Shown here piece by piece: positions 7,432-16,601 of a stretch of 64,000 bases of DNA. The stretch's first letter is position 1. Every line of letters starts with the position of its first letter. Position numbers and translations under genes: made by a program. Source of the stretch: Planctomycetaceae bacterium (GTDB lineage: Bacteria; Planctomycetota; Phycisphaerae; SM23-33); assembly GCA_039680605.1 (NCBI GenBank), contig JBDKTA010000044.1, forward strand, positions 161,839-225,838, given 5' to 3'. The notes under the pieces are model-generated. The model searched no databases and was not told the origin of the DNA. It saw only the letters and a program-made list of their open reading frames with translations.

Positions 7432-10017
7432 ATGAGTCTGGAAGGCACGATCCTGGACTGGGTGGAAAAGATCAGCCGCAGATTCGACGATCTGGAGACG
7501 CACCATGCCGGTTCGGCCTCTCCGCACTACAACATCTCCGATGCCGTCACGACCAGTCAGCAGGACGGCATCTACTGCTATCATGTTCCCGACAACCATC
7601 TCGGACACGGGGCCTCCTTCGGCAACGGGTCAGTCTGGGCCCTGACCAAGGGCAACGGCGACATGCTCAGTTTGACCAGCACCCTCACGTCGCTGCAGCT
7701 CCTGGGTGGCATGAGCATCGGATACCTGCTGCCGTTCACCGACCTGTCGGTGCTCGGCCGCAGCGGTCGGCGCTCGGGGGGGCGACGCCAATTGACAGCC
7801 ACGATTTCCTATGCCACGGGCAAGCTCCATCTTCATCCGGCTCTTCAGCAACGGGAGTTTGTCATCGGGGACGGTCTGCAGGTGCTGCATTCATTCTTTG
7901 TGCCCCGGACGGGTCTGGACGATCCGGCGGTGGCCTGTACGACGGTTTGCCTTCATAATGCCACGGACCATCCGATCCGCATCAACGTGGTGGGGTGTCT
8001 GGACCTGCGCGGCCAGACCCAGGGCGACCTGGCGGCCACCTATGACCGTGGCAGCGGGGTGCTGCTGGCATGGAATCAGTCCCAACCTGAATACGTGCGT
8101 TATTTCGGCGCCTCGGAGCGGCCGGATCATTACCTGGCGACCTGCGATGAAGAACAAGCCTTCTCGCCCAGCCAGCCCCTGGGCGACGGTACGGAGGAGA
8201 CCGGCGATCTGACCGGCGCGCTTCAGTTCGACTTTCTGCTGCTGCCTTCCCGCCGCAAGAAGATCCGCCTGTACGCCGGTTTCAGTCTGGAAGGCCGATC
8301 CGCTGCCCTAAAGGCCTTCCGCGCCCTTAGAAAGAAAAACGCCCTTCTCCGTGACACGATTGAGCACTGTCGAGATCAGATCGCCATAAGCGACCTCAAG
8401 ATTCCCAGCGACATGTTGACCCAGGGCATGCAGTGGGCCAAAGCCAACATGCTCCGTCCGCTGGCGCGCTATCCCAAAGGCAACGCCTTCACCAACGACC
8501 CCGGACACAGTTCGCACGTCGTGGGGCGGGATGCGGCCTGGTACGTCCACGGCTGCGATTTTGTGCGTCCCGAGGCCGCTTGCGGACTCCTGACCCTGCT
8601 GGCCAACCATCAGCGCGGCGACGGGCTGATCCCGGAGTTCGTCGACGCCGTCAGCGGCGATGCGGAATACTGGGATTTCAACATCAACGACAACACGCCG
8701 CTGTTCGTGACGGCTGTCGACCATCACTGGTCCGTGACGCGGCATCGGCGGTGCCTGGACGAGTTGTACGCCCCCGCGCGCAAGGCCGCCGAGCTGATCC
8801 TGTCCCAGCGAAACGACGACGGACTGGTCTTCTGCACCGCCCGCGGTATCGGAGCCAAGGGCATCTGCGGGTGGCGAAACGTGCTTGAGCACGATCAGAT
8901 CAACGGCGCGGTGACCGAGGTCAACGCCGAGTGCTATGACGCCCTGCGGTGCGCGGCCGACCTCTGTCGCGCCAAAGGCGAAGCGTCTGACGCGTCGCGA
9001 TACGATGACGAAGCCTCGCGATTGCGAGATCGCATCAACGACAAACTCGTCGACCCGCGAACTCACCTGTACATCCGCAACATCGACATTGACGGGCGCC
9101 GGTTCACCCAGCCCACGGTGGAGATGGTCTTTCCGCTGCTGTTCCACGTGGCGACGCCGGACGTTCGGGAAGCCGTCATCACCCGCCTGTTCTCGCCGGA
9201 CTTCATGTCCGACCACGGGCTGCGAGCCTTGCCCTCCAACAGCCCCCGATGGGATCCTTCAGGGCAGTCCGGTTGCCTGGGCGGGGTCTGGCCCGGCGCC
9301 ACCTGGTGGTTTGCCATGGGGTGCCTGGGCATGCACAACCGCATCATGGGCGACTCGCTCGAGCGCGCGTACCGGTACATCGTCCAGGACCCCAAGACCT
9401 ACAACACCGTGCCCGGGCAGTTCAACGAGTGGTGCGACGGGCAGACCCTCGTCAATCGAGGCATGCCCCTGTCCCCCTGGGCGCCGCCCAGATTCATCTG
9501 GGCCGCCCTGGAAGGCCTGGCCGGAGTGGAAATCAAAAAGGAGCAATTCACCGTCAACCCCAGGATCCCGGGCCAGTGGTCCTGGATGCAGGTAGACAAC
9601 CTGGCCTTTCGCGGACGCCGACATTCGTTCTTCGTCACGCGCCAGAAGGACGGCTTGCACCTGTACACCTGCAGCGACATCAAGTCCCACTTCCCGGTTC
9701 ATCGCTATCGCAAGTGCCTGCGCAGCAGCGTCGAGCCCTTGACCGGCGGCATGACAGCGGCCGTCTTTGAGCGACCGGACGAATCCATCCTCCTGTTCGC
9801 CAGCTCGCGCCATCGCATGCTGGTGGGACCGTTGTTGGCGCACGACGCTATCCGTCGCCATGCCACCTATCACGTCTGGCGACTGGACAGCATGCAGCGC
9901 GATTGGGATGACCTGGGCAAGATCCGAGGCCGCGATCTCCAAAGAATCGCCGTCCGCATTGAACCGCAGGGATACGCGCTCTACAGGTTCCGTCCAGTCC
10001 GGTCCGGAGAGGGTTAG
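7432..10017 (+). CDS. Six-hairpin ((alpha/alpha)6) glycosidase-like protein
   Basis: 861 residues with no signal peptide, so probably cytoplasmic. The first ~300 residues look like a beta-supersandwich domain. Residues ~310-720 have the repeated helical pattern of (alpha/alpha)6 glycosidases of the GH15/GH63/GH94 type, with motifs GHSSHVVGRDAAWYVHGCDF, EYWDFNINDNTPLF and GVWPGATWWFAMG. A beta-rich C-terminal domain follows. Such proteins hydrolyse or phosphorolyse oligosaccharides; the exact family and substrate are not clear to me. It begins two bases after the DUF362 stop and closes the operon that starts at 5325, suggesting that the URO-D-like and DUF362 proteins act on a sugar-derived compound. 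Confidence 0.75.
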   Translation: MSLEGTILDWVEKISRRFDDLETHHAGSASPHYNISDAVTTSQQDGIYCYHVPDNHLGHGASFGNGSVWALTKGNGDMLSLTSTLTSLQLLGGMSIGYLLPFTDLSVLGRSGRRSGGRRQLTATISYATGKLHLHPALQQREFVIGDGLQVLHSFFVPRTGLDDPAVACTTVCLHNATDHPIRINVVGCLDLRGQTQGDLAATYDRGSGVLLAWNQSQPEYVRYFGASERPDHYLATCDEEQAFSPSQPLGDGTEETGDLTGALQFDFLLLPSRRKKIRLYAGFSLEGRSAALKAFRALRKKNALLRDTIEHCRDQIAISDLKIPSDMLTQGMQWAKANMLRPLARYPKGNAFTNDPGHSSHVVGRDAAWYVHGCDFVRPEAACGLLTLLANHQRGDGLIPEFVDAVSGDAEYWDFNINDNTPLFVTAVDHHWSVTRHRRCLDELYAPARKAAELILSQRNDDGLVFCTARGIGAKGICGWRNVLEHDQINGAVTEVNAECYDALRCAADLCRAKGEASDASRYDDEASRLRDRINDKLVDPRTHLYIRNIDIDGRRFTQPTVEMVFPLLFHVATPDVREAVITRLFSPDFMSDHGLRALPSNSPRWDPSGQSGCLGGVWPGATWWFAMGCLGMHNRIMGDSLERAYRYIVQDPKTYNTVPGQFNEWCDGQTLVNRGMPLSPWAPPRFIWAALEGLAGVEIKKEQFTVNPRIPGQWSWMQVDNLAFRGRRHSFFVTRQKDGLHLYTCSDIKSHFPVHRYRKCLRSSVEPLTGGMTAAVFERPDESILLFASSRHRMLVGPLLAHDAIRRHATYHVWRLDSMQRDWDDLGKIRGRDLQRIAVRIEPQGYALYRFRPVRSGEG

Positions 10018-10090
10018 CGCGGATATCTCACCGCCGTGTCGCGGAGATCACAGACTTACAGCGTGTTGTGGAAATGTATTGCGAATCTAA

Positions 10091-10181
10091 CGGAGAGGTC
10101 GGGATTCGAACCCGAGGTACGGGCATGACCCCGTACAACGGTTTAGCAAACCGTCGCTTTCAGCCACTCAGCCACCTCTCC
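10091..10181 (-). tRNA. tRNA-Ser(GCU)
   Basis: Read on the minus strand, the 7-bp acceptor stem pairs GGAGAGG with CCTCTCC and is followed by discriminator G, as expected for serine. The anticodon stem-loop ACGGT-TTGCTAA-ACCGT gives anticodon GCU (codons AGC/AGU). The variable arm is long, as in class II tRNAs, with a GTACGGG/CCCGTAC stem. The T arm carries GGTTCGAATCC. No CCA is encoded. Confidence 0.97.
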
Positions 10182-10343
10182 AGCATGTCAGACGCTGATG
10201 AATCGGGCGGCTGACGGTACCATTCTATGGCAATGGATCACCCCGGTCAATCATGAACCTGTTTATAGCGTTGTATCCGCCGGGTATTGCTGGTACACTT
10301 CCGCCTTCAGAATCCTCCAGAACAAGAAACTCAAGCGTCCCCC

Positions 10344-11666
10344 ATGCCATTCAAGACCCTAGACCTCATCCAACCGCTGCTGCTGGCTGTCGAATCCGAA
10401 GGCTACACGATCGCCACCGAGATCCAGAAGGAAGCCATCCCCTACGTCCTGAAAGGGCGCGACCTGTTGGGCTGCGCCCAGACCGGGACGGGCAAGACAG
10501 CGGCTTTCGCTTTGCCCATCCTTCAGCGGTTGCACTCGCACCGGCCGGCCGACAGTGGCGGTCAGCGGCGCCCCGTCCGGGCGCTGGTGCTGACGCCGAC
10601 GCGTGAGCTGGCGGCCCAGATCGGCGAGAGCTTCCGCGCGTACGGCAAGAACCTCTCGCTGCGCCACACGGTGGTCTTCGGCGGCGTCAAGCAAGGCCCG
10701 CAGACCACGGCGCTGCATCGCGGAGTGGATATTCTTGTGGCCACGCCCGGGCGGCTGCTGGACCTGCTCAATCAGCGCGTGCTGACGCTCAAGGGCGTCG
10801 AGATCCTCGTGCTCGACGAGGCCGACCGCATGCTGGACATGGGGTTCATCCACGACATCCGCCGCGTGATCGCACAGATCCCCGCCAAGCGCCAGACGCT
10901 GATGTTTTCGGCCACCATGCCCCGCGAGATTCGCGACCTGGCTAACACGCTGTTGAGCGACCCGGTCCACGTGAAGGTGGCCGCCGAGTCGCCGGCTGCA
11001 GACACCGTCGAGCAGGCGATCTACTTCGTCGAGACGCGGACCAAGATCGCCCTGCTGGAGCACCTGCTGCGCGACGCGGCAATCTCCCGCGCGCTGGTGT
11101 TCACGCGCACCAAGCACGGGGCCGATAAGGTCGTGCGGAAACTCACGCGCGGCGAAATCGCCGCCGAGGCGATCCACTCCAACAAGTCTCAGGGCGCCCG
11201 CCTGCGGGCGCTGGCGAACTTCAAGGCCGGCAAGACTCGCGTGCTGGTGGCCAGCGATATCGCCGCCCGCGGGCTGGACGTCGACGACATCTCGCACGTG
11301 TTCAACTACGACCTGCCCAACGTCGCCGAGACGTACGTACACCGCATCGGCCGCACCGGTCGCGCGGGCGCCCGCGGCAAGGCGATCTCGTTCTGCAGCG
11401 AGGAACAGCGCGACGACCTGGTCGAGATCGAGCGCCTGGTGGGGCGGCGCCTCCCCGTGCTCCAGCATGCCATCAAGGCCCCGCCCGCCGAACCGCGCGT
11501 CGGCGGCGACTCTCATGAGCAGAGCGCTCACGTGCGGCGCGAGCGGCCTGCGGTTAAGGAATCCACCCCCGCGGCCAAAGGTTCCCCCGAGCAGCAGCGC
11601 AGCGCCTTCTGGCGCAGCCGCCAGCGCCGCCCCAGCGGCGCCAGTCGCCGGCGCAGAGGGCGGTAG
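10344..11666 (+). CDS. rhlE: DEAD-box RNA helicase, RhlE type
   Basis: 440 residues with the full DEAD-box series in order: Q motif (TEIQKEAIP), motif I AQTGTGKT, Ia [11 protein letters not shown], Ib TPGRLLDL, motif II DEAD, motif III SAT, motif [12 protein letters not shown], motif [10 protein letters not shown] and motif [13 protein letters not shown] basic, low-complexity tail of ~90 residues follows, as in RhlE-type proteins that act on rRNA and in RNA turnover. The ATG at 10344 is chosen because the homologous start is MPFKTLDL; an in-frame ATG-like codon further upstream adds an unrelated stretch. It appears monocistronic. Confidence 0.93.
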   Translation: MPFKTLDLIQPLLLAVESEGYTIATEIQKEAIPYVLKGRDLLGCAQTGTGKTAAFALPILQRLHSHRPADSGGQRRPVRALVLTPTRELAAQIGESFRAYGKNLSLRHTVVFGGVKQGPQTTALHRGVDILVATPGRLLDLLNQRVLTLKGVEILVLDEADRMLDMGFIHDIRRVIAQIPAKRQTLMFSATMPREIRDLANTLLSDPVHVKVAAESPAADTVEQAIYFVETRTKIALLEHLLRDAAISRALVFTRTKHGADKVVRKLTRGEIAAEAIHSNKSQGARLRALANFKAGKTRVLVASDIAARGLDVDDISHVFNYDLPNVAETYVHRIGRTGRAGARGKAISFCSEEQRDDLVEIERLVGRRLPVLQHAIKAPPAEPRVGGDSHEQSAHVRRERPAVKESTPAAKGSPEQQRSAFWRSRQRRPSGASRRRRGR

Positions 11667-11670
11667 AGGC

Positions 11671-11697
11671 TGGAATGATGGAATAATGGAATAATGG
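11671..11697. repeat. 8-nt tandem tract (GGAATRAT)
   Basis: Three and a half units of an 8-nt period, GGAATGAT then GGAATAAT twice, start right after the helicase stop. Related tracts lie at 12769-12800 and 52765-52826. All sit just behind a gene. Confidence 0.75.
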
Positions 11698-11766
11698 GTG
11701 GCATGGCGACACGCATTTTGTTTTTGGCGGGTCGTCATGAGGGAACGTGAAACGGCGCGTCGTTTT

Positions 11767-11870
11767 GTTAGCGGCGGAGCTTGCTCCGCGCGGTTGTTTC
11801 CCTGATCCGTAGGCTGATGTGCGCAGGCAGATCGCGCGGCAAAACGCGCGGGGCAAGCCCCGCCGCTAAC
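11767..11870. repeat. Foldback repeat with GTTAGCGGCGG ends, copy A
   Basis: A 104-bp element with long inverted ends: GTTAGCGGCGGAGCTTGC on the left and GGCAAGCCCCGCCGCTAAC on the right. Each arm also forms its own small hairpin (CGGAGC-TT-GCTCCG; GGGGC-AA-GCCCC). Copies B (43858-43931) and C (52839-52909) share the ends but differ in length and inner sequence. No coding capacity. Confidence 0.8.
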
Positions 11871-11886
11871 GGGAAAACGCCGCCAT

Positions 11887-11930
11887 CAATCCATCCATCC
11901 ATCCATCCATCCATCCATTCATCCATTCCT
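11887..11930. repeat. 4-nt microsatellite (ATCC)n
   Basis: About eleven units of ATCC with one interruption (ATTC), lying 33 bases upstream of the kdsB start. Such a tract is prone to length change and could alter spacing in the kdsB leader. A second ATCC tract lies at 60144-60170. Confidence 0.85.
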
Positions 11931-11962
11931 TCTTCCGCCCGTTCCGCGTAGAATCTGCGTCC

Positions 11963-12700
11963 ATGAACACCGCCATCGCCATCATTCCGGCGCGCTACGC
12001 CTCCACGCGCCTGCCGGGCAAGCCTCTGCTCGCCCAGACGGGCAAGATCCTCATCCAGCACGTCGTCGAGGCCGTCGGCCTGGCAAAGCGAATTGCGCGG
12101 ATCGTCGTGGCTACGGATGACGATCGGATTCTTGCCGCCGTGCGCGGTTTCGGCGCCGAGGCCGTCATGACCAGCCCCGACTGCCCCAGCGGGACCGACC
12201 GCCTCGCCCAGGCCGCCCGGACGCTGAATCTGGGCGACGACCAGATCGTCATCAACGTTCAGGGCGACGAACCGGACATGCCGGCCGACTGCATCGACCG
12301 CCTGGTAGAACTGCTGGAGCAGTCAGACGCCCCGATGGCCACGTTGACAACGCCCATGACCGTCGCGGCGGCGGAAGATCCCAATCGCGTCAAGGCCGTG
12401 CTGGCTGGCGACGGGCGGGCGATGTATTTCTCGCGGGCAAAGATTCCCTTCGACCGTGACAAGAAAGGCGGCGTGAATTACCTGCTGCACCTGGGCATCT
12501 ACGGATACCGCGTAGGGTTCCTCAAGCAGTTCGCCCAATTGGCTCCGACGCCGGCCGAGCAGGCGGAGAAACTCGAGCAGCTCCGTGCCCTCGAGCACGG
12601 GTTCGCGATCATTGCGGCCGTCGTCGACTACCACGGCAGCGGCATCGACACGCCGGAAGACTACGCGGCGTTCGTGGCACGGGTTCGGGGAAAGAGTTGA
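11963..12700 (+). CDS. kdsB: 3-deoxy-manno-octulosonate cytidylyltransferase
   Basis: 245 residues, the usual family length. The enzyme couples CTP and KDO to CMP-KDO, the donor for the LPS inner core, in the cytoplasm. Motifs: IPARYASTRLPGKPL (nucleotide-binding loop, residues 8-22), PSGTDRLAQ, NVQGDEPDMP (acidic metal-binding site) and YFSRAKIPF. Its presence implies a Gram-negative type envelope with KDO. The next gene on the strand is pyrG, which makes the CTP this enzyme consumes. The 236-bp gap carries repeats, so cotranscription is uncertain. Confidence 0.95.
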   Translation: MNTAIAIIPARYASTRLPGKPLLAQTGKILIQHVVEAVGLAKRIARIVVATDDDRILAAVRGFGAEAVMTSPDCPSGTDRLAQAARTLNLGDDQIVINVQGDEPDMPADCIDRLVELLEQSDAPMATLTTPMTVAAAEDPNRVKAVLAGDGRAMYFSRAKIPFDRDKKGGVNYLLHLGIYGYRVGFLKQFAQLAPTPAEQAEKLEQLRALEHGFAIIAAVVDYHGSGIDTPEDYAAFVARVRGKS

Positions 12701-12703
12701 CGT

Positions 12704-12857
12704 CCACGAATGTCACGAATGACACGAATGGGGGAAAGCAAGACGGGAAGAATGGACGGACGGAACAAGGAATAATGGAATAATGGAATGATGGAATATT
12801 GCTTGGTGGTTCGCTTCCATCCGTTCTTCCATCCTTCCAGTCTTCCATCATTCCGTT
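12704..12857. repeat. Intergenic repeat cluster (9-nt and 8-nt period tracts)
   Basis: The kdsB-pyrG gap opens with a 9-nt-period array (CACGAATGT, CACGAATGA, CACGAATGG) at 12704-12733. An 8-nt-period GGAATAAT/GGAATGAT tract follows at 12769-12800. Its partial inverted partner (CTTCCATCC, CTTCCATCATTCC) lies at about 12829-12853, so the RNA could fold back. No gene is visible here. Confidence 0.65.
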
Positions 12858-12936
12858 TCTTTTTTCCCCATCGCGGACGTAACGTTTTTTTCCTGAGCCT
12901 TGCCTTGGCGGGCGCGCTGCTGTAAAGTCCGGTTCC

Positions 12937-14664
12937 ATGAGCGACGCCATGGATTTGCTGCGGTCTGTCAAGGATCGCACCGACGAAACGGAATTCTACA
13001 CGCCTTTGCCCGACGGCTACCGGTTGGGCTCTACCAAGTACGTAGCCGTCTTTGGCACGGTCATGAGCGGTCTGGGCAAGGGGATCTTCTCCTCCTCGCT
13101 GGCCAAGCTGCTCAAGGACAAGGGCCTGTCGGTCGCCCCGATCAAGCTGGAAGGCTACCTCAATATCGACTCGGGCACGCTGAATCCGTATCGCCATGGC
13201 GAGGTCTTCGTGCTGGACGACGGCATGGAAACCGACATGGACCTGGGCACCTACGAGCGCATGCTCGACCAGAACCTCACCCGCGCCAACTTCGCCACCA
13301 GCGGGCAGATTTTCCGGGCCGTGCTCGACAAGGAACGCGCCGGCAGCTATCTCGGTCGCGACGTGCAGATGATCCCCCACGTCACCGGCGAGGTGAAGCT
13401 GCGCCTGCGGGAGCTGGCGCTGGCGAGCAAGGCTGACGTGATCTTCGTTGAAGTCGGCGGCACCGTCGGCGATATCGAGAACGCGTTCTTCATCGAGGCC
13501 CTGCGCGAGCTGAGCTACGAGGAAGGCGAGGGCTCGGTGCTGTTCGTGGCCCTGACGTACGTGCTGAGCCCGCCGGCGCTGGGCGAGCAGAAGTCCAAGG
13601 CCGCCCAGTTGGGCATCAAGCGCCTGATGGAATACGGCATCCACCCCGACATCATCGCCTGCCGGGCCGAGCAGCCCGTCGTCGACAAGGTGCGCCAGAA
13701 GATTTCCGTCTACACTAACGTGCCGATGCGGCGCGTCTTCTCGATGCACGATCTCAAGAGCATCTACCTGCTGCCCGAGACCATGCGCGAGGCGGGCATT
13801 GACAGCGAGGTGGTGCAGCTTCTGAGCCTGGGCGGAAAGGTCAACTCGATGGCCGATGCCCGGGCGGCCCAGAAGTGGCACGCGTTCTGTTCGGAGTTGG
13901 AGAACCCGCGCCACAAGGCCACCATCGGAATCACGGGCAAGTACACCGCCCTGCGCGACAGCTATGCCAGCATTCTCAAGGCCCTGGAGCATTCGGGCGT
14001 GGCCAACTCGGCCCAAATCGACATCAAGTGGATCGACACCACCGACATTACGGATGACAACGTCGCGGCCGCCCTGGCCGACGTCGACGGCATCATCGTT
14101 CCCGGCGGCTTCGGCGTGCGAGGCACCAGCGGCAAGATCGCCTGCGTGAAACACGTCCGCGAGAACCGCATACCGTACCTGGGCATCTGCCTGGGGTTCC
14201 AGATGGCCGTGATCGAATACGCCCGCAACGTCTGCGGCCTGGATGGGGCCGACAGTTCCGAGATCGACCCCCAGTGCAAGCACGCGGTGATCGACATCCT
14301 GCCCGACCAGAAGAAGATCGAAGGCCTCGGCGGCAACATGCGCCTGGGCGGCCAGGACGTCGAGATCGCCCCCGGCACCATCGCCGCCGGGCTCTACGAC
14401 AACGCCAAACGCATCCGCCAGCGATTCCGCCACCGCTACGAAGTCGATCCCAAGTACATCGATCAGATCGAGGCTGCCGGGCTCAAGTTTACCGGCCGAC
14501 ACGGTCTGCACCCGATCATGCAGATCCTCGAACTGCCCCGCGACGTCCACCCGTACTTCGTGGCCGCCCAGTTCCACCCCGAGCTGACCAGCCGCCCCCT
14601 GCACCCCCAGCCGATGTTCGTAGGTCTGGTGGCGGCCGCACTGCAGCGGCGGCAGAAGGCATAG
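12937..14664 (+). CDS. pyrG: CTP synthase (divergent type)
   Basis: 575 residues, about 30 longer than the E. coli enzyme, which aminates UTP to CTP using ATP and glutamine. The synthetase half has GLGKG (P-loop), ETDMDLGTYE (metal Asp) and VEVGGTVGDIE (metal Glu). The glutaminase half has PGGFGVRG, nucleophile Cys418 in GICLGFQ, and the His547/Glu549 pair in FHPEL. Departures from the norm: FGTVMSGLGKG replaces the common TGGVVSSLGKG, and KLEGYLN replaces KLDPYLN. There is an extra ~20-residue N-terminus. All catalytic residues I can check are kept, so it should be active. It is adjacent to kdsB, a CTP user. Confidence 0.93.
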   Translation: MSDAMDLLRSVKDRTDETEFYTPLPDGYRLGSTKYVAVFGTVMSGLGKGIFSSSLAKLLKDKGLSVAPIKLEGYLNIDSGTLNPYRHGEVFVLDDGMETDMDLGTYERMLDQNLTRANFATSGQIFRAVLDKERAGSYLGRDVQMIPHVTGEVKLRLRELALASKADVIFVEVGGTVGDIENAFFIEALRELSYEEGEGSVLFVALTYVLSPPALGEQKSKAAQLGIKRLMEYGIHPDIIACRAEQPVVDKVRQKISVYTNVPMRRVFSMHDLKSIYLLPETMREAGIDSEVVQLLSLGGKVNSMADARAAQKWHAFCSELENPRHKATIGITGKYTALRDSYASILKALEHSGVANSAQIDIKWIDTTDITDDNVAAALADVDGIIVPGGFGVRGTSGKIACVKHVRENRIPYLGICLGFQMAVIEYARNVCGLDGADSSEIDPQCKHAVIDILPDQKKIEGLGGNMRLGGQDVEIAPGTIAAGLYDNAKRIRQRFRHRYEVDPKYIDQIEAAGLKFTGRHGLHPIMQILELPRDVHPYFVAAQFHPELTSRPLHPQPMFVGLVAAALQRRQKA

Positions 14665-14667
14665 CGC

Positions 14668-14746
14668 CTACAGCCCGCACATCGTGCGCAGGTGCTCGAC
14701 CATGTACTTGAAGTTCTCCCAGCTCGCGTCCAGCGGGATGAGAGGG
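14668..14746 (-). pseudogene. Duplicated 3' end of the URO-D-like gene
   Basis: The minus strand encodes LIPLDASWENFKYMVEHL followed by RTMCGL and a stop, almost identical to the last 25 residues of the intact URO-D-like gene at 16602-17681 (LIPPDAKWENFKYMVEHL...). DNA identity is very high from the stop codon to about 14735. It lacks any start and the other ~330 codons. The ankyrin-repeat gene begins its 3' end exactly at the edge of this fragment. So the ankyrin gene sits between two direct copies of one gene's 3' end. Confidence 0.9.
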
Positions 14747-16531
14747 TCAATGAGGTCGCGACGGTGCTTTTTGTGGCATCGCCGATTGAAGAAGCGACTT
14801 GATCTCTGCGGTGGCCCCAGAGGCATAGTCCATTGCAGTCTTGCCCTCTGGATTTTTGATGGTTGGATCGGCCCCGGCTGCCAGAAGCACGCGAACAAGA
14901 TCGACGTTCTTGGAAGCGACGGCCTGCTGGAGAGGGGTATATCCGGCCTGTCGACTGGGATCACCTTTGGTTTGATAGATGGCCCGCGCCAGTTCCGGAG
15001 TGCGGATGCCGTAGGCCGTGAACCACTCCTCATGCCCATAGTCGGCCAGCGGCGATGGAGGGGCGCCTTTCTCAAGAAGCATGCGGACGATCGGCATATT
15101 CTGGCGAGCAACGGCCAAGTGGAGCGCCGTCAAGCCAAAGCGGTTCTGGGTACCGGGCTTGGCCCCGCCGCTGAGCAGGGTCTGGATCATCTGAACATCC
15201 TCTTCCCTGACGGCCCGCATCAGCGGAGTCAGGCAGAACAGAAAGGCGTCCTTTTCCGCAGGCGCGCCGCGCTTCAGCAGATCGGCCGCTAATGAATAAT
15301 TCTTCTGCGCTACGGCGAGGTGGAGCAGCGTTGCGCCGTATCGAGCCTGACAATTTGTCGAGGCGCCCTTTTCGAGCAGGAACCGAGTTGCGCCAGGCTG
15401 TTTGTGCCAGACGGCCCAGAAGATCGGCGGGGCACAGTAGAGCCCATCAGACTCGTTGAGGAGGGATGGCTTGCGTTTCAGCAAGTCCGCCAGCACGTTG
15501 GTCTTTCCTAACGCCGCCGCTGAGTGAACATCGATGGGAACATGATGGTCGAGAAGCACTCGCTGCACGAGCGGGAACTTCCACACAATGGCAGCCATCA
15601 GGGGCGTCAGTCCCTTGTTGGGGCGACCAGCCAGATCCGCACCGCGAATTGTGGGGGCGGCGCCGGCTTCCAGCAGCACCTTCACCACCTCAGGATTTCC
15701 GCGCAAGGCCGCCGTGAGCAGTGGCGTTCTCTTGAAAGGCCCGGCATTGCTGTTGATCTCTGCGCCTTTGCTGCAAAGCACTTTGACGGTCTGGGCATAG
15801 TCACCGGCACTGGGTGTGGATCTTAGAATCTTCAGCGTTTCCCTGTCTGGAAACATCGCTTCGTCATCTGCCATGTCAGTCTCGTCCTCGGGCACGAAGA
15901 TATCAACTTTCCATTCCGTCCGTGCGCAAGCTAGCGCCAGGCAGTGCAGAGGGGTCAATCCGACTGGATCGGCGGAACTGGGATCGGCTCCTTTGGCCAA
16001 GAAATCTTCAACCACTGCATAGGAGCCCGTTTGTGCAGCAAGGTGCAGCAGCGAACGGCCGCGAAAAGGCCTTTCCTCAAGGCTGGCGCCGTGCGCCGCC
16101 AAGGCTCGCAGCGCATTGGCTTTGTTGTGGATCAGGGCCATTCCAGCCGGTGTGACCGCCCATGCCGCCAACTTCTTATATTCCTCTTTCGTAAGATTGG
16201 AATCGTCGGCAGGAATGTCCGAGCGGTCGCTGATGGTCGTAGCGAACTTGAGAACGACAGCAATCATCTTCTCATTGTCGGTTTCGATGGCCGCAAGAAG
16301 CGGCTTACGACCGCATTTCCGGCAGGGATACCCATAGAAATCCCCGTAGCGCCTGGGATCTTCAAGTGTGCCTTCCCGGATCGCCGCACAGAGCGGCGAC
16401 ATGCAAGGAAGCGTCGGTACAGCAACGTTGTCACGATGCACCGCCTGCTTCGACTCCTGCGGGCGCATCTGCGGAGCGACGCCGCAGCCGGATGCGACTG
16501 CCAGGGCAATGATCGCGAAATTCTTATTCAT
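14747..16531 (-). CDS. Ankyrin-repeat lipoprotein
   Basis: 594 residues. A short N-terminal helix ends in a lipobox (AVASGC, lipidated Cys16), so the protein is likely anchored in a membrane. About 12 ankyrin repeats follow, for example RGRSLLHLAAQTGSYAVVED, NRFGLTALHLAVARQNMPIV and AGYTPLQQAVASKNVDLVRV. An early CxxC pair (CRKC) is unusual. Ankyrin arrays bind other proteins, so a role in envelope interactions is plausible. Codon use is visibly less GC-rich than in the neighbours, and the gene is flanked by direct copies of the adjacent URO-D-like 3' end, both signs of acquisition. TAAGG lies upstream of the ATG. Confidence 0.88.
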   Translation of the reverse strand: MNKNFAIIALAVASGCGVAPQMRPQESKQAVHRDNVAVPTLPCMSPLCAAIREGTLEDPRRYGDFYGYPCRKCGRKPLLAAIETDNEKMIAVVLKFATTISDRSDIPADDSNLTKEEYKKLAAWAVTPAGMALIHNKANALRALAAHGASLEERPFRGRSLLHLAAQTGSYAVVEDFLAKGADPSSADPVGLTPLHCLALACARTEWKVDIFVPEDETDMADDEAMFPDRETLKILRSTPSAGDYAQTVKVLCSKGAEINSNAGPFKRTPLLTAALRGNPEVVKVLLEAGAAPTIRGADLAGRPNKGLTPLMAAIVWKFPLVQRVLLDHHVPIDVHSAAALGKTNVLADLLKRKPSLLNESDGLYCAPPIFWAVWHKQPGATRFLLEKGASTNCQARYGATLLHLAVAQKNYSLAADLLKRGAPAEKDAFLFCLTPLMRAVREEDVQMIQTLLSGGAKPGTQNRFGLTALHLAVARQNMPIVRMLLEKGAPPSPLADYGHEEWFTAYGIRTPELARAIYQTKGDPSRQAGYTPLQQAVASKNVDLVRVLLAAGADPTIKNPEGKTAMDYASGATAEIKSLLQSAMPQKAPSRPH

Positions 16532-16601
16532 GCCTTACCCCAATCGACCAGCCGTACGGCTGGGAGCGATGCGCCCGCTGCCAACTAAGAGCGGCCTGAG
16601 A

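Noticed and set aside
11887..11930. ATCC tract as a CRISPR-like array
   Set aside because: A 4-nt period without spacers is a microsatellite.
12661..14604. A 647-codon open frame on the minus strand across pyrG
   Set aside because: It is antisense to a clear CTP synthase, with His/Val/Gly-rich composition typical of high-GC shadow frames and no domain.
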